Positions 33,810 to 44,177 of a DNA stretch of 64,000 nt are shown in pieces. The notes below the pieces were generated by a model that saw only the letters and a list, made by a program, of their open reading frames with translations, did not search any database and was not told where the DNA came from. The stretch spans positions 1 through 64,000 of the forward strand of contig NZ_JARXVH010000007.1 in NCBI RefSeq assembly GCF_029892565.1. Reading direction: 5' to 3'. Positions within the stretch are counted from its first letter, which is position 1, and each line of letters opens with the position of its first letter. The position numbers and the translations under genes are program-made. The DNA comes from Streptomyces pseudovenezuelae (GTDB lineage: Bacteria; Actinomycetota; Actinomycetes; Streptomycetales; Streptomycetaceae).

Positions 33810-33825
33810 GTTAACGCGGGTTAAC
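33810..33825. promoter_or_regulatory. Candidate operator GTTAAC-GCGG-GTTAAC
   Basis: Two GTTAAC hexamers, each self-complementary, are separated by four bases and centred about 20 bases upstream of the enoyl-CoA hydratase ATG. They read both as a direct and an inverted repeat. A fatty-acid or acyl-CoA responsive repressor is a plausible binder. Confidence 0.5.
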
Positions 33826-34026
33826 AACAGCTCCGGCCCCGATCATCGCAGGCGCGCGGAGGCGGGGGAAGGCCGACGGCCCCCGTGCCGGTTCAGGTCC
33901 GGCTCCGGGGCCGACTCCCCGTTCGAGTGACAAGCCGCCCAACTCCCGCCGCACCGCCCACGGCAGCGCATAACGTGCGTCCGCCACGGCGCACCGGGGG
34001 CGCGCGGGCAGCGGGGAGGGATCGCG

Positions 34027-34629
34027 ATGACAGACACCCAGGTCAGGGCCGACGAGGCAACAGGCGGCGGCACCCGTCTCTTCGGTTCCGGCGGCCGGCA
34101 CCGCAGGCCGCGGCCCCGCAAGGTGCTCTTCGCCGCGGGCGGCATCGCGCTCGCCGCCGGAGTGCTGAGCCTGGTCCGGCTCGCACCCGAGTCGGGCGTC
34201 GGCGGGATCGGCACCGCGGAGGCGGAGCCCGGACTGCACCCCGGCGACCGGGCCGACCGCCCGAAGAACGCCGCCGCCACACTCGCGGCCAGCCCGATCC
34301 CGTCGGCGACCTCAGTGATGGGCGGGGAGAGCGCGACACCTACGGTCGTCCCGGTCCCGACGGCCACGACATCACCGACCGCCGCGCCGGGAGTCGGAGC
34401 CGCCCCGGGCCCCACGACGATCCCGGAGGCGCCCAACGCCACCCCTACGACGGCGCCCCGGGCCCCCGCGACGACGGCCCCCGCACCACAGCCGACGCCG
34501 ACCGCGACCCAGCCCCCGGCTCCGGCCCCGACGCACACGACCGCGCCGCAACCCGCCCCGCACCCGACGACCGACCCCGGCCTGTGCGTGCCGATCGTCG
34601 GCGTGTGCGTGGGCCTGCTGTCGCACTGA
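34027..34629 (+). CDS. Membrane-anchored Pro/Thr/Ala-rich protein
   Basis: A 200-residue protein. A cytoplasmic basic N-terminus (about 1-31) leads into one membrane segment (about 32-50), then a long Pro/Thr/Ala-rich stalk (about 85-180) that ends CVPIVGVCVGLLSH with two cysteines. It looks like an exported, possibly glycosylated, stalk protein. No known domain is present and the function is unknown. The ATG at 34027 is preceded by GGGGAGGGATCGCG. Confidence 0.7.
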   Translation: MTDTQVRADEATGGGTRLFGSGGRHRRPRPRKVLFAAGGIALAAGVLSLVRLAPESGVGGIGTAEAEPGLHPGDRADRPKNAAATLAASPIPSATSVMGGESATPTVVPVPTATTSPTAAPGVGAAPGPTTIPEAPNATPTTAPRAPATTAPAPQPTPTATQPPAPAPTHTTAPQPAPHPTTDPGLCVPIVGVCVGLLSH

Positions 34630-34643
34630 TCCGCCGGCCTACG

Positions 34644-34684
34644 GAAAAGTCCGGTACCGAAAAGTCCGGTACCGAGAAGGCCGG
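34644..34684. repeat. Tandem 15-bp repeats
   Basis: Two exact copies of GAAAAGTCCGGTACC (34644-34658, 34659-34673) are followed by a partial third. They lie between the convergent stalk-protein and adenylate cyclase genes. Each contains the palindrome CCGGTACC-like core. Confidence 0.75.
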
Positions 34685-34685
34685 A

Positions 34686-35840
34686 CTACGCCGTTCCGGC
34701 CCGCCGCGTGAGCAGCCACGGTTCGACCACGCCCAGGCCTCGCACCGGCCGCTGCCACATCGGCTGGAGCCCGAAACGGTAGGTCGGCGGGTCCTCGCCC
34801 TCCTTCTCGGCGGTGGCCGCGGCCTCGGCGGCCTCCGCCTCCGAGGCGGGCGCCTCGCCGCTGCGGATCAGCTCCTCCGCGAAGGCGCTGTCGACCAACA
34901 CCGCGTCCCGAGGAGCTATCGACGTCAGCCGCGAGGCCAGGTTCACCGTCGTGCCGAAGACATCGCCCATACGGGTGGTGACCGTGCCGAAGGCGATGCC
35001 GACCCGCAGCTCGGGCATCGTCTCGTCGTTCGCCATCGTCTCGATCAGCCGCAGCGCGATCTCCGCGGCGATCCCGGCGTCGTCCGCCGAGTACAGCACC
35101 TCGTCGCCGAGCGTCTTGATGAGCCGTCCGCCGTGCGCGGCCACCAGGTCCGCGGCGGTCGTCTCGAAGGCCTCGACGAGTTCGCCGAGCTCCTCCTCCT
35201 CCATCCGCCGGGTCAGCCGCGTGAAGCCGACCAGGTCGGCGAACCCGACCGCGAGCCGCCGGTCCACCATCTCCTCGTCGTCGGCCGCCTGGACGACCCG
35301 GCCGGTCGCGGCGGCGAGCTGGCGCCGCCAGACGTAGACGAGGAACTCCTCCAGCTCGGGCAGCAGCAGCTCGACGAGGGGGTACGTCACCTCGGTGCGC
35401 GTCATGCCCGGCTCGGGCGGCTCGGTCAGGCCCTCAAGGAAACTGTCGATCTGCCACTCGGCCAGGCGGGCGGTGGTCTGCCCGGTGGACCGGGCCACCT
35501 GCACCGCCATCGCCTCGCTGAGCAGGCCCGCCTCCACGAGACCGGCGAGCCGGCGCAGGGCCAGCACGTCCGCCTCCGTGAGCGCCTTGGCCTGGCCGAT
35601 GTCGGCGAAGCCCATCGCCCGCCAGAAACGCGAGGCCAGCTCCATGGAGACGCCCGCGCTGCGCGCCGCCTGGAAAGGGGTGTAGCGCCGCTCCGCGCCG
35701 AGGATGAGCCCTTCGAGGCGCAGGGCGAGCGGGTCCTCTCCGAGGGTCTCGCCCGGGTTGTCTGCGAGGTCGCCGGGGTTGTCGGGCGGGTCAACCCGGC
35801 CGTCCGCGCCCGCGCCGGAGCCCGTGTCGTCGACGGTCAC
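34686..35840 (-). CDS. cya: Class III adenylate cyclase
   Basis: A 384-residue cytoplasmic enzyme that makes cyclic AMP from ATP. The N-terminal 185 residues are a helical regulatory region. The catalytic domain (about 195-370) has metal-binding Asp202 (GFADLVGFTRL) and Asp246 (TLGDEVLYSA), and the transition-state residues Asn300 and Arg304 (TVNLASRL). This is the gene that I know as cya in S. coelicolor, where cAMP acts through Crp in germination and antibiotic onset. It lies next to birA in the same order. Confidence 0.95.
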   Translation of the reverse strand: MTVDDTGSGAGADGRVDPPDNPGDLADNPGETLGEDPLALRLEGLILGAERRYTPFQAARSAGVSMELASRFWRAMGFADIGQAKALTEADVLALRRLAGLVEAGLLSEAMAVQVARSTGQTTARLAEWQIDSFLEGLTEPPEPGMTRTEVTYPLVELLLPELEEFLVYVWRRQLAAATGRVVQAADDEEMVDRRLAVGFADLVGFTRLTRRMEEEELGELVEAFETTAADLVAAHGGRLIKTLGDEVLYSADDAGIAAEIALRLIETMANDETMPELRVGIAFGTVTTRMGDVFGTTVNLASRLTSIAPRDAVLVDSAFAEELIRSGEAPASEAEAAEAAATAEKEGEDPPTYRFGLQPMWQRPVRGLGVVEPWLLTRRAGTA

Positions 35841-35983
35841 GCCTGCTGCCCTTCCGATCTGCCGCGGTCAGGTATCGACCGGCCATAACTCTACGGCAGC
35901 TGTGCCGTAGCTCACTCCGTAGTCGACGTGACCGTCTACTGGGGGCTGTGCCTATGAAGCAACGAAGGACCCGCCCGACACCC

Positions 35984-36844
35984 TCACGCCGGGCGCAAGT
36001 GCACGATGTCCCCCGCCCCCACCGGCTCCTGCACCCCCTCCTCCGTGGCCAGGACCAGCCTTCCGTCACCGTCGATCGCGACCGCCTCGCCGGTAATCGA
36101 GCGGTCGCCGGGGAGTTCGGCACGTACGACTCGGCCCAGCGTGGCGCAGCCCGCCGCGTACGTCTCCTGCAACCCGCTCGCCACCGGGTCGCCGCCCGCC
36201 CCGCGCCAGCGGCCGTACCACTCCTCCAGGGAACGGAGGACGGCCCGCAGCAGAGGGTCCCTGTCCGTGGTCACCGCGTCGGCCAGCGCCAGCGAACCGG
36301 CCTGCGGCACCGGCAGCTCGCTCTCCCGCAGGGTGACGTTGATGCCCACGCCGACGACCACCGCGTCGTCGCCCGCCCGCTCGGCGAGGATGCCGCCGGC
36401 CTTGCGTTCCTGGCCGTCGATGGTCACCAGGAGGTCGTTGGGCCACTTGAGGGCGGTGTCGACGCCGGCCGAGCGGGAGAGGCCCGTCGCCACGGCGACT
36501 CCGGTGAGGAGGGGGAGCCAGCCCCAGCGGGTCACCGGGACCTCGGCGGGGCGGAGCAGGACGGAGAAGAAGAGGCCGGAGCGGGGCGGTGCCGTCCACT
36601 GGCGGTCGAGACGGCCGCGGCCCGCGGTCTGCTCCTCGGCCACCAGTACCGTGCCCTCGTCCGCCTTGCCGGAGCCGGCCAGGGCGACCAGGTCGGAGTT
36701 GGTGGAGCCGGTGCTCTGCACCACCGTCACCTCGCGCCACAGCCCGCCCTCCCGCAACAGCCCGCGCCGCAGCGCGAGGGCGTTGAGGGGTGGCCGTTCG
36801 AGGTCGGACCAGCGGCTGTCGTCTGAGGCATCGCGCGGCGTCAT
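35984..36844 (-). CDS. birA: Biotin-[acetyl-CoA-carboxylase] ligase
   Basis: A 286-residue biotin-protein ligase. The biotinyl-AMP site is GRGRLDRQW (about 75-83), with KWPND and KAGGIL following at about 132-150 and an SH3-like C-terminal domain at the end. It has no DNA-binding domain, so it is the enzyme only and not a repressor. Its likely substrate is the lysine of AccA2 encoded nearby. The start is ATG 36844. It is divergent from pccB. Confidence 0.94.
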   Translation of the reverse strand: MTPRDASDDSRWSDLERPPLNALALRRGLLREGGLWREVTVVQSTGSTNSDLVALAGSGKADEGTVLVAEEQTAGRGRLDRQWTAPPRSGLFFSVLLRPAEVPVTRWGWLPLLTGVAVATGLSRSAGVDTALKWPNDLLVTIDGQERKAGGILAERAGDDAVVVGVGINVTLRESELPVPQAGSLALADAVTTDRDPLLRAVLRSLEEWYGRWRGAGGDPVASGLQETYAAGCATLGRVVRAELPGDRSITGEAVAIDGDGRLVLATEEGVQEPVGAGDIVHLRPA

Positions 36845-36955
36845 GCAAGCCACCCTAGGTGTGGCAAACGCCGCACTGCCGATTGGTAGGCACACCACTA
36901 CGCTACGGATGAGTAACCGTCCCCCCTTTTGAGCAGGCAGGGAGCCACGATCCCG

Positions 36956-38593
36956 ATGTCCGAGCCGGAAGAGCGCCACGAGATCCAAGAGACCCAAGGG
37001 ATCCAAGGGACCCCTGGGATCGACATCCACACCACCGCGGGCAAACTCGCGGATCTCCAGCGCCGGATCGACGAGGCGACGCACGCCGGCTCCGCACGCG
37101 CCGTCGAAAAGCAGCACGCCAAGGGCAAGTTGACGGCCCGTGAGCGGATCGACCTGCTGCTCGACGAGGGTTCCTTCGTCGAGCTCGACGAGTTCGCCCG
37201 GCACCGCTCCACCAACTTCGGCCTGGAGCACAACCGCCCTTACGGGGACGGCGTGGTGTCCGGCTACGGCACGGTCGACGGCCGCCCGGTCGCCGTCTTC
37301 TCCCAGGACTTCACCGTCTTCGGCGGCGCCCTCGGCGAGGTCTACGGCCAGAAGATCGTCAAGGTCATGGACTTCGCCCTGAAGACCGGCTGCCCGGTCA
37401 TCGGCATCAACGACTCCGGCGGGGCCAGGATCCAGGAGGGGGTCGCCTCTCTCGGCGCGTACGGCGAGATCTTCCGCCGCAACACCCATGCGTCCGGGGT
37501 GATCCCGCAGATCTCGCTCGTCGTCGGGCCCTGCGCCGGCGGCGCGGTCTACTCCCCCGCCATCACCGACTTCACGGTCATGGTCGACCAGACCTCGCAC
37601 ATGTTCATCACGGGCCCGGACGTCATCAAGACCGTCACCGGCGAGGACGTCGGCTTCGAGGAGCTGGGCGGCGCCCGCACCCACAACTCCGTGTCCGGCG
37701 TGGCCCATCACATGGCCGGCGACGAGAAGGACGCCATCGAGTACGTCAAGCAGCTGCTGTCGTACCTGCCGTCCAACAACCTCTCCGAGGCCCCGGTCTT
37801 CCCCGAGGAGGCCGATCTCGCCGTCACGGACGAGGACTTGGAGCTGGACACCCTCGTACCGGACAGCGCGAACCAGCCGTACGACATGCACACGGTGATC
37901 GAACACGTCCTGGACGACGCCGAGTTCTTCGAGACGCAGGCCCTGTACGCGCCGAACATCCTCACCGGCTTCGGCCGCGTCGAGGGACGGCCGATCGGGA
38001 TCGTCGCCAACCAGCCGATGCAGTTCGCCGGTTGCCTCGACATCACCGCGTCCGAGAAGGCCGCCCGCTTCGTGCGCACCTGCGACGCCTTCAACGTCCC
38101 GGTGCTGACCTTCGTGGACGTCCCCGGCTTCCTGCCCGGCGTCGACCAGGAGCACGACGGCATCATCCGCCGCGGCGCCAAACTGATCTACGCCTACGCC
38201 GAGGCGACGGTCCCCCTGATCACCGTCATCACCCGCAAGGCCTTCGGCGGCGCCTACGACGTCATGGGCTCCAAGCACCTCGGCGCCGACCTCAACCTCG
38301 CCTGGCCCACCGCCCAGATCGCCGTCATGGGCGCCCAGGGCGCGGTCAACATCCTGCACCGGCGCACCATCGCCGAGGCGCAGACGAACGGCGACGTCGA
38401 GGCGACCCGCGCCCGCCTCATCCAGGAGTACGAGGACGCCCTCCTCAACCCCTACATCGCGGCCGAACGCGGCTACATCGACGCCGTCGTCATGCCCTCC
38501 GACACCCGCGGCCACATCGTCCGCAGCCTGCGCCAACTCCGCACCAAGCGCGAGACCCTGCCCCCCAAGAAGCACGGCAACATCCCCCTCTAG
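36956..38593 (+). CDS. pccB: Propionyl-CoA carboxylase beta chain
   Basis: A 545-residue carboxyltransferase that moves CO2 from biotin to propionyl-CoA, giving methylmalonyl-CoA for polyketide and odd-chain fatty-acid synthesis. The N-domain acyl-CoA site is GGARIQEGVASLGAYGEIF and GPCAGGAVYSPAITDF. The C-domain biotin site includes QFAGCLDITASEKAARF and AFGGAYDVMGSKHLGAD. Asp435 aligns, as I recall it, with Asp422 of S. coelicolor PccB, the residue that favours propionyl- over acetyl-CoA. The start is ATG 36956 with CAGGGAG upstream. PccE follows after 17 bases. Confidence 0.95.
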   Translation: MSEPEERHEIQETQGIQGTPGIDIHTTAGKLADLQRRIDEATHAGSARAVEKQHAKGKLTARERIDLLLDEGSFVELDEFARHRSTNFGLEHNRPYGDGVVSGYGTVDGRPVAVFSQDFTVFGGALGEVYGQKIVKVMDFALKTGCPVIGINDSGGARIQEGVASLGAYGEIFRRNTHASGVIPQISLVVGPCAGGAVYSPAITDFTVMVDQTSHMFITGPDVIKTVTGEDVGFEELGGARTHNSVSGVAHHMAGDEKDAIEYVKQLLSYLPSNNLSEAPVFPEEADLAVTDEDLELDTLVPDSANQPYDMHTVIEHVLDDAEFFETQALYAPNILTGFGRVEGRPIGIVANQPMQFAGCLDITASEKAARFVRTCDAFNVPVLTFVDVPGFLPGVDQEHDGIIRRGAKLIYAYAEATVPLITVITRKAFGGAYDVMGSKHLGADLNLAWPTAQIAVMGAQGAVNILHRRTIAEAQTNGDVEATRARLIQEYEDALLNPYIAAERGYIDAVVMPSDTRGHIVRSLRQLRTKRETLPPKKHGNIPL

Positions 38594-38610
38594 CCCGCCC
38601 GGGAGCCGCC

Positions 38611-38820
38611 ATGAACATCAAGGTCGTACGGGGCAATCCGACCCCGGAGGAGTTGGCCGCCGCCCTGGCGGTGGTCCGAGCCCGAGCGGTAGCGGCAGAG
38701 GCCACGCCGGGTGATGAGGAGCCCGCGCGGGCAGCATGGTCCGACCCGTCAAGGATCGCGACCCACCGCCTACCGCAGCCGGGGCCCACGGCATGGACCC
38801 GCACCTACTGGCCGAGCTAG
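38611..38820 (+). CDS. pccE: Acyl-CoA carboxylase epsilon subunit
   Basis: A 69-residue protein starting MNIKVVRGNPTPEELAAALAVV, the signature of actinobacterial epsilon subunits. It ends with the usual basic and aromatic tail (RLPQPGPTAWTRTYWPS). It binds the AccA2/PccB complex and raises its activity. It lies 17 bases after pccB, with GGGAGCC before the ATG, and is surely co-transcribed. Confidence 0.93.
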   Translation: MNIKVVRGNPTPEELAAALAVVRARAVAAEATPGDEEPARAAWSDPSRIATHRLPQPGPTAWTRTYWPS

Positions 38821-38837
38821 TCCTGGCCGACTTCTTC

Positions 38838-38866
38838 TTTGGGGGCGCGGGGAACCGCGCACAGAG
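38838..38866. repeat. Streptomyces interspersed repeat, copy B (short)
   Basis: TTTGGGGGCGCGGGGAACCG and the next few bases are a truncated copy of the element seen at 25103 and 42971. It lies 17 bases after pccE. Confidence 0.6.
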
Positions 38867-38937
38867 GGACAACTCAGGGCGCCAATTTAAGTACCCGTAC
38901 TCAGGCGCCCTCCCTCGCCCAGCCGCACGCTAGTGAC

Positions 38938-39066
38938 ATGCTTTGGTCCGACCCGAAGAACGAGCCGCCTGACGAACTCCGCGACATGCAGGAGACCCTC
39001 AGGCGGCTCGGCTTCTTCCTGGCCCTGGCCATGATCGTCGCCATGATCGTGCTGGGCGTGAGATAG
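38938..39066 (+). CDS. Small membrane protein
   Basis: A 42-residue protein with a charged N-terminal half (SDPKNEPPDELRDMQETLRRL) and one C-terminal membrane helix (FFLALAMIVAMIVLGV). A gene of this size lies between pccE and maf in S. coelicolor as I remember it, which supports its being real. The function is unknown. Confidence 0.75.
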   Translation: MLWSDPKNEPPDELRDMQETLRRLGFFLALAMIVAMIVLGVR

Positions 39067-39077
39067 GGGCCGACGGC

Positions 39078-39089
39078 TAATCTGACCGC
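39078..39089 (+). promoter_or_regulatory. Leaderless-type -10 box for maf
   Basis: TAATCT (39078-39083) is followed by GACCGC and the ATG at 39090. No ribosome binding site is present, so maf may be made from its own leaderless transcript. Confidence 0.5.
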
Positions 39090-39716
39090 ATGACCGCTCA
39101 GCCGCGCAGACGACTCGTCCTCGCCTCCCAGTCCCCGGCCCGCCTCAACCTCCTCCGCCAAGCGGGCCTCGCACCGGAGGTGATCGTCAGCGGGGTGGAC
39201 GAGGACGCCATCACCGCCCCCACCCCCGCCGAGCTCGCGCTCGCCCTGGCCGAGGCGAAGGCCTCCGTCGTGGCCGCCCGTCCGGAGGTGCACGGCGCCC
39301 TGGTGATCGGCTGTGACTCGGTGCTGGACCTGGACGGCGAGGCGCTGGGCAAGCCGGCCGACGCCGAGGAGGCGACGGCCCGTTGGAAGGCGATGCGCGG
39401 CCGTGTGGGCACGCTCCAGACCGGTCACTGCGTCTGGGACACCTCGGACGACAACAAGCGGTACGTGTCGGCGACGGCGTCCACCGTCGTCCGCTTCGGC
39501 GAGCCCACCGACGAGGAGATCGCCGCGTACGTCGCCACGGGCGAACCCCTCTACGTCGCCGGGGCGTTCACGCTCGACGGCCGCAGCGCGCCGTTCATCG
39601 AGGGCATCGACGGCGACCACGGCAACGTGATCGGCCTCAGCCTGCCCCTGGTTCGCCGCCTGCTGGCCGAACTGGGCGTCGGCATCACGGAGTTGTGGGC
39701 GCCGGCGGAGTCGTGA
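39090..39716 (+). CDS. Maf family nucleotide pyrophosphatase
   Basis: A 208-residue house-cleaning enzyme that hydrolyses non-canonical or modified nucleoside triphosphates to the monophosphate. Marks are the N-terminal RRLVLASQSPARLNLLRQAGL, GCDSVLDLDGEALGKPADAEEA, and the late EGIDGDHGNVIGLSLPLV. The carboxylate of EGIDGD and the SxxR of the first helix form the active site. Its last 32 bases overlap the convergent membrane protein gene. Confidence 0.93.
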   Translation: MTAQPRRRLVLASQSPARLNLLRQAGLAPEVIVSGVDEDAITAPTPAELALALAEAKASVVAARPEVHGALVIGCDSVLDLDGEALGKPADAEEATARWKAMRGRVGTLQTGHCVWDTSDDNKRYVSATASTVVRFGEPTDEEIAAYVATGEPLYVAGAFTLDGRSAPFIEGIDGDHGNVIGLSLPLVRRLLAELGVGITELWAPAES

Positions 39717-40161
39717 CCTTCGGGCCGTCACTCCCCTCGGCGTCCTGGGGCTCCTCGGGGGCGGGCGCAGCCTTGGTGTCGTAGGTCATCAGCAGCAGCA
39801 CGATGAGCGCGAGTACGACGATCATGAACAGGAACGCCGTCCAGCCCACCAGCCCCCACACGAAGGCGGCGAGCAGCCCGTGCACCACCGCCGCGCTGAT
39901 CAGCAGGACGCGGCCGAGGCCGGCCGGGGGGCGGTTGCGCAGGGCCACGAGCAGGGCGACCAGTCCGCACAGGGCGTAGTAGAGGCCGAAGACGACCCCG
40001 CCGGCCTTCGAGGACACGGCCATGGTGTCCGGGTCGAGACCGGCCAGGGACATGTCCTGGCGGTCGACGACGATGCCGAGGAACCAGTTCAGCGCGAAGA
40101 CGCCGAACGCCTCGGCGAACAGCACGATCGCCACGATCCACGCCACCGGCCTGCGTATCAC
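39685..40161 (-). CDS. Hypothetical membrane protein
   Basis: A 158-residue protein with four transmembrane helices (about residues 8-30, 55-75, 84-105 and 110-130) and an acidic, Pro-rich C-terminal tail that would lie in the cytoplasm. It starts at GTG 40161 behind GGTGGGGA. No domain is recognised. It sits between maf and accA2 as in S. coelicolor. It could assist acyl-CoA carboxylase or be unrelated. Confidence 0.75.
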   Translation of the reverse strand: MIRRPVAWIVAIVLFAEAFGVFALNWFLGIVVDRQDMSLAGLDPDTMAVSSKAGGVVFGLYYALCGLVALLVALRNRPPAGLGRVLLISAAVVHGLLAAFVWGLVGWTAFLFMIVVLALIVLLLMTYDTKAAPAPEEPQDAEGSDGPKVTTPPAPTTP

Positions 40162-40524
40162 CGGTCCCCACCCACTTCCGAGCCGAGCCTTGTTACCCCA
40201 AGTACGTTCGATACACCGCGAACGCTACTAACGGGTAAACCCGGGGACAAGGGTTCTGCGGACCGCAAAGAATCATTGGGCCATTCGTAGGGACTCCACA
40301 AAGAAACCGCGTGGCCCGCAGCACGTGATGACAGAGACCTTGACCACAGGAGCGGGCTAGGGTTTCCCCAAGGAGTCCCGCGCACCTAGGTGCGACAAGG
40401 GATTTCACGGGTCGAGCACGCCGCGCATCACGCTCCGTGTGGGCAAGCTCACCACCCGGGACGGGTCGAAGTGCCGTGTCGGCAGTCCCTAAACTCGGCT
40501 TGTTTCAAGGAGGGAGCCTCAATC
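40162..40524. other. Intergenic region upstream of accA2
   Basis: 363 bases between divergent genes. I see the palindrome CGGGT-AA-ACCCG at 40232-40243 and an AAGGAGGGA ribosome binding site at 40507-40515 for accA2. No reading frame in it looks real. It must hold the accA2 promoter, which I could not place with confidence. Confidence 0.5.
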
Positions 40525-42297
<1,773 letters not shown>

Positions 42298-42313
42298 GCC
42301 GTACGGCATCGAC

Positions 42314-42354
42314 AGGCGCCCGGCAGACGGCAACGGCCGCTCTGCCGGGCGCCT
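42314..42354. terminator. Terminator of accA2
   Basis: A 14-bp perfect stem (42314-42327 with 42341-42354, AGGCGCCCGGCAGA and its complement) with a 13-base loop lies 17 bases after the accA2 stop and 24 before the TetR gene. Confidence 0.8.
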
Positions 42355-42377
42355 TCGCACAAGGGCAGGTGAGTCCC

Positions 42378-42950
42378 ATGACGGCCAACCCCCCGGCAGG
42401 CCTACGCGCCGACGCCCGCCGCAACTACGAGCGCCTCCTCACCGAGGCCCGCGCCACCTTCGCCGCCCAGGGCACGGACGCTTCCCTGGAACACGTGGCC
42501 CGGCGCGCGGGCGTGGGCATCGGCACGCTGTACCGCCACTTCCCCAACCGTCACGCCCTGTTGAGCGCCGTCTTCGAGGACGCGGTGGGCGACCTGCTCT
42601 CCCGCGCCCACACCCTCCTGGACGCCCCCGACCCCTGCACGGCCCTGGTCACCTGGCTACGAGAGATCGTCACCCACGCCGGCGAGTACCGAGGCTTGTC
42701 CAGAGCGCTGATGTCCGTCACGACGGACCACACGTCAGCCCTGTCCCGCTGCAGCGACCCGATCCAACAGGCGGGCGCCGCACTCCTGACCCGGGCTCAG
42801 CAAGCGGGCACGGTCCGCGAGGACATCACCATCACCGACCTCCTCCAACTGACCCACGCCATCGCGTTGGCAGCGGAGGAGTCTCCGGGAGACCCAAATC
42901 TGGCGGACCGTCTACTGACCCTGACCCTACGGGGCTTGAAGACGGGTTGA
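42378..42950 (+). CDS. TetR family transcriptional regulator
   Basis: A 190-residue regulator. The N-terminal helix-turn-helix (about residues 15-60) reads RNYERLLTEARATFAAQGTDASLEHVARRAGVGIGTLYRHFPNRHALL. The C-terminal ligand-binding part matches the SCO-type TetR_C group (TALVTWLREIVTHAGEYRGLSRALM). The ligand and target are unknown. The start may be ATG 42378 or GTG 42369; AGGTGAG lies just upstream of the ATG. It stands alone after the accA2 terminator. Confidence 0.9.
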   Translation: MTANPPAGLRADARRNYERLLTEARATFAAQGTDASLEHVARRAGVGIGTLYRHFPNRHALLSAVFEDAVGDLLSRAHTLLDAPDPCTALVTWLREIVTHAGEYRGLSRALMSVTTDHTSALSRCSDPIQQAGAALLTRAQQAGTVREDITITDLLQLTHAIALAAEESPGDPNLADRLLTLTLRGLKTG

Positions 42951-42970
42951 TTGTCGATCGAGGCGCAGGT

Positions 42971-43036
42971 GCATGCCCCTAAGGGGCACGGGGAACTGCG
43001 CGACAAGCCACGAACTGCCCGCACCCGCCCACGAAC
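42971..43036. repeat. Streptomyces interspersed repeat, copy C
   Basis: It begins GCATGCCCCTAAGGGGCACG (a small hairpin), continues GGGGAACTGCGCGACAAGCC and ends in CACCCGCCCACGAAC. This is the commonest Streptomyces intergenic repeat that I know, here between the TetR gene and the convergent DeoR gene. It may act as a terminator. Confidence 0.7.
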
Positions 43037-43063
43037 ACAGTCCCCTACGGCGAATAGGCGCCC

Positions 43064-44011
43064 TTAACGCCGCCGCATATCAGCGACCCGGGCCCGCTCG
43101 GCCCCCGGCGAAGTCTCACCGAGCGTCGTGGCCGACCTAAGTCCCGCCGCCCCCCGCCGAGGCGCCGGCAGAGCCACATCCCGCCGAGCCCCCCGGGGAG
43201 GGACCGCATCATTCCCCGCCGTATTTCCCGACGCCCCCGCGACAGCGATCTGCACACCCTGATCAGCCAACGCCTGCAATTCGGCGCCCGCCCGATCATC
43301 ATGCGCAGGCGGCTCGTCGGTCACCAGCCGCGTGATCACATCCGTGGGCACGGTCTGGAACATCGTGTCCGAACCGAGCTTCGTGTGATCGGCGAGGACG
43401 ACGACCTCCGCCGCGGCCTGCACCAGCGCCCGGTCGACGGACGCCGACAGCATGTTGGACGTGGAGAGCCCCCGCTCGGCGGTGAGCCCACTCCCGGAGA
43501 GGAAGGCACGGGACACGCGCAGCCCCTGAAGGGACTGTTCGGCACCGCTGCCCACCAGGGCATAGTTGGAGCCACGCAGGGTGCCGCCGGTCATCACGAC
43601 CTCCACGCGGTTGGCATGGGCCAACGCCTGGGCCACCAACAGGGAGTTGGTGACGACGGTCAGTCCGGGCACCCGGGCGAGCCGGCGTGCCAGTTCCTGG
43701 GTGGTGGTTCCCGCCCCGACCACGATGGCCTCGCCCTCTTCGACGAAGCTCGCGGCGAGATCGGCGATGGCCGTCTTCTCGGCGGTCGCGAGATGTGATT
43801 TCTGCGGAAAGCCGGACTCCCGCGTGAACCCGCCCGGCAGTACCGCACCGCCATGCCGGCGGTCGAGGAGTCCTTCTGCCTCCAGTGCGCGCACGTCCCG
43901 CCGTACGGTCACTTCGGAGGTCTGGACGACGCGGGCGAGTTCCCGGAGCGACACGGCCCCGTTTGCTCGCACCATTTCGAGGATCAATTGGCGACGTTCT
44001 GCAGCGAACAC
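43064..44011 (-). CDS. DeoR family transcriptional regulator
   Basis: A 315-residue regulator. The N-terminal DeoR helix-turn-helix (residues 1-58) reads RRQLILEMVRANGAVSLRELA and TSEVTVRRDVRALEAEGLL. The sugar-phosphate isomerase-like DeoRC domain (about 75-235) has GAGTTTQELARRL and TNSLLVAQAL, which bind phosphosugars. A 55-residue Arg/Ala/Gly-rich tail extends beyond the usual length of 250-260. As a phosphosugar sensor near deoD, deoC and a pentose mutase, it is a candidate regulator of deoxyribose use. The palindrome CTGCT-TTC-AGCAG lies at 44039-44051, upstream of its start. Confidence 0.9.
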   Translation of the reverse strand: MFAAERRQLILEMVRANGAVSLRELARVVQTSEVTVRRDVRALEAEGLLDRRHGGAVLPGGFTRESGFPQKSHLATAEKTAIADLAASFVEEGEAIVVGAGTTTQELARRLARVPGLTVVTNSLLVAQALAHANRVEVVMTGGTLRGSNYALVGSGAEQSLQGLRVSRAFLSGSGLTAERGLSTSNMLSASVDRALVQAAAEVVVLADHTKLGSDTMFQTVPTDVITRLVTDEPPAHDDRAGAELQALADQGVQIAVAGASGNTAGNDAVPPRGARRDVALPAPRRGAAGLRSATTLGETSPGAERARVADMRRR

Positions 44012-44177
44012 GAAACTGACAGTAACGCGGACGACCGTCTGCTTTCAGCAGTTTGCGCCGAATAGCAGAAGTTGTTCGCACACAAGCACGGGAAGTGGTA
44101 TAAGGCCTATCCGTGCCGACTATGCCGTACGCATGCTCGACAACTCCCCGTGACCAGCGGGGAGTCGGTTTTCGCGG

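Noticed and set aside
36845..38575. Apparent N-terminal extension of birA across the whole of pccB
   Set aside because: The extension is the antisense shadow of pccB. BirA homology begins only near the ATG at 36844.
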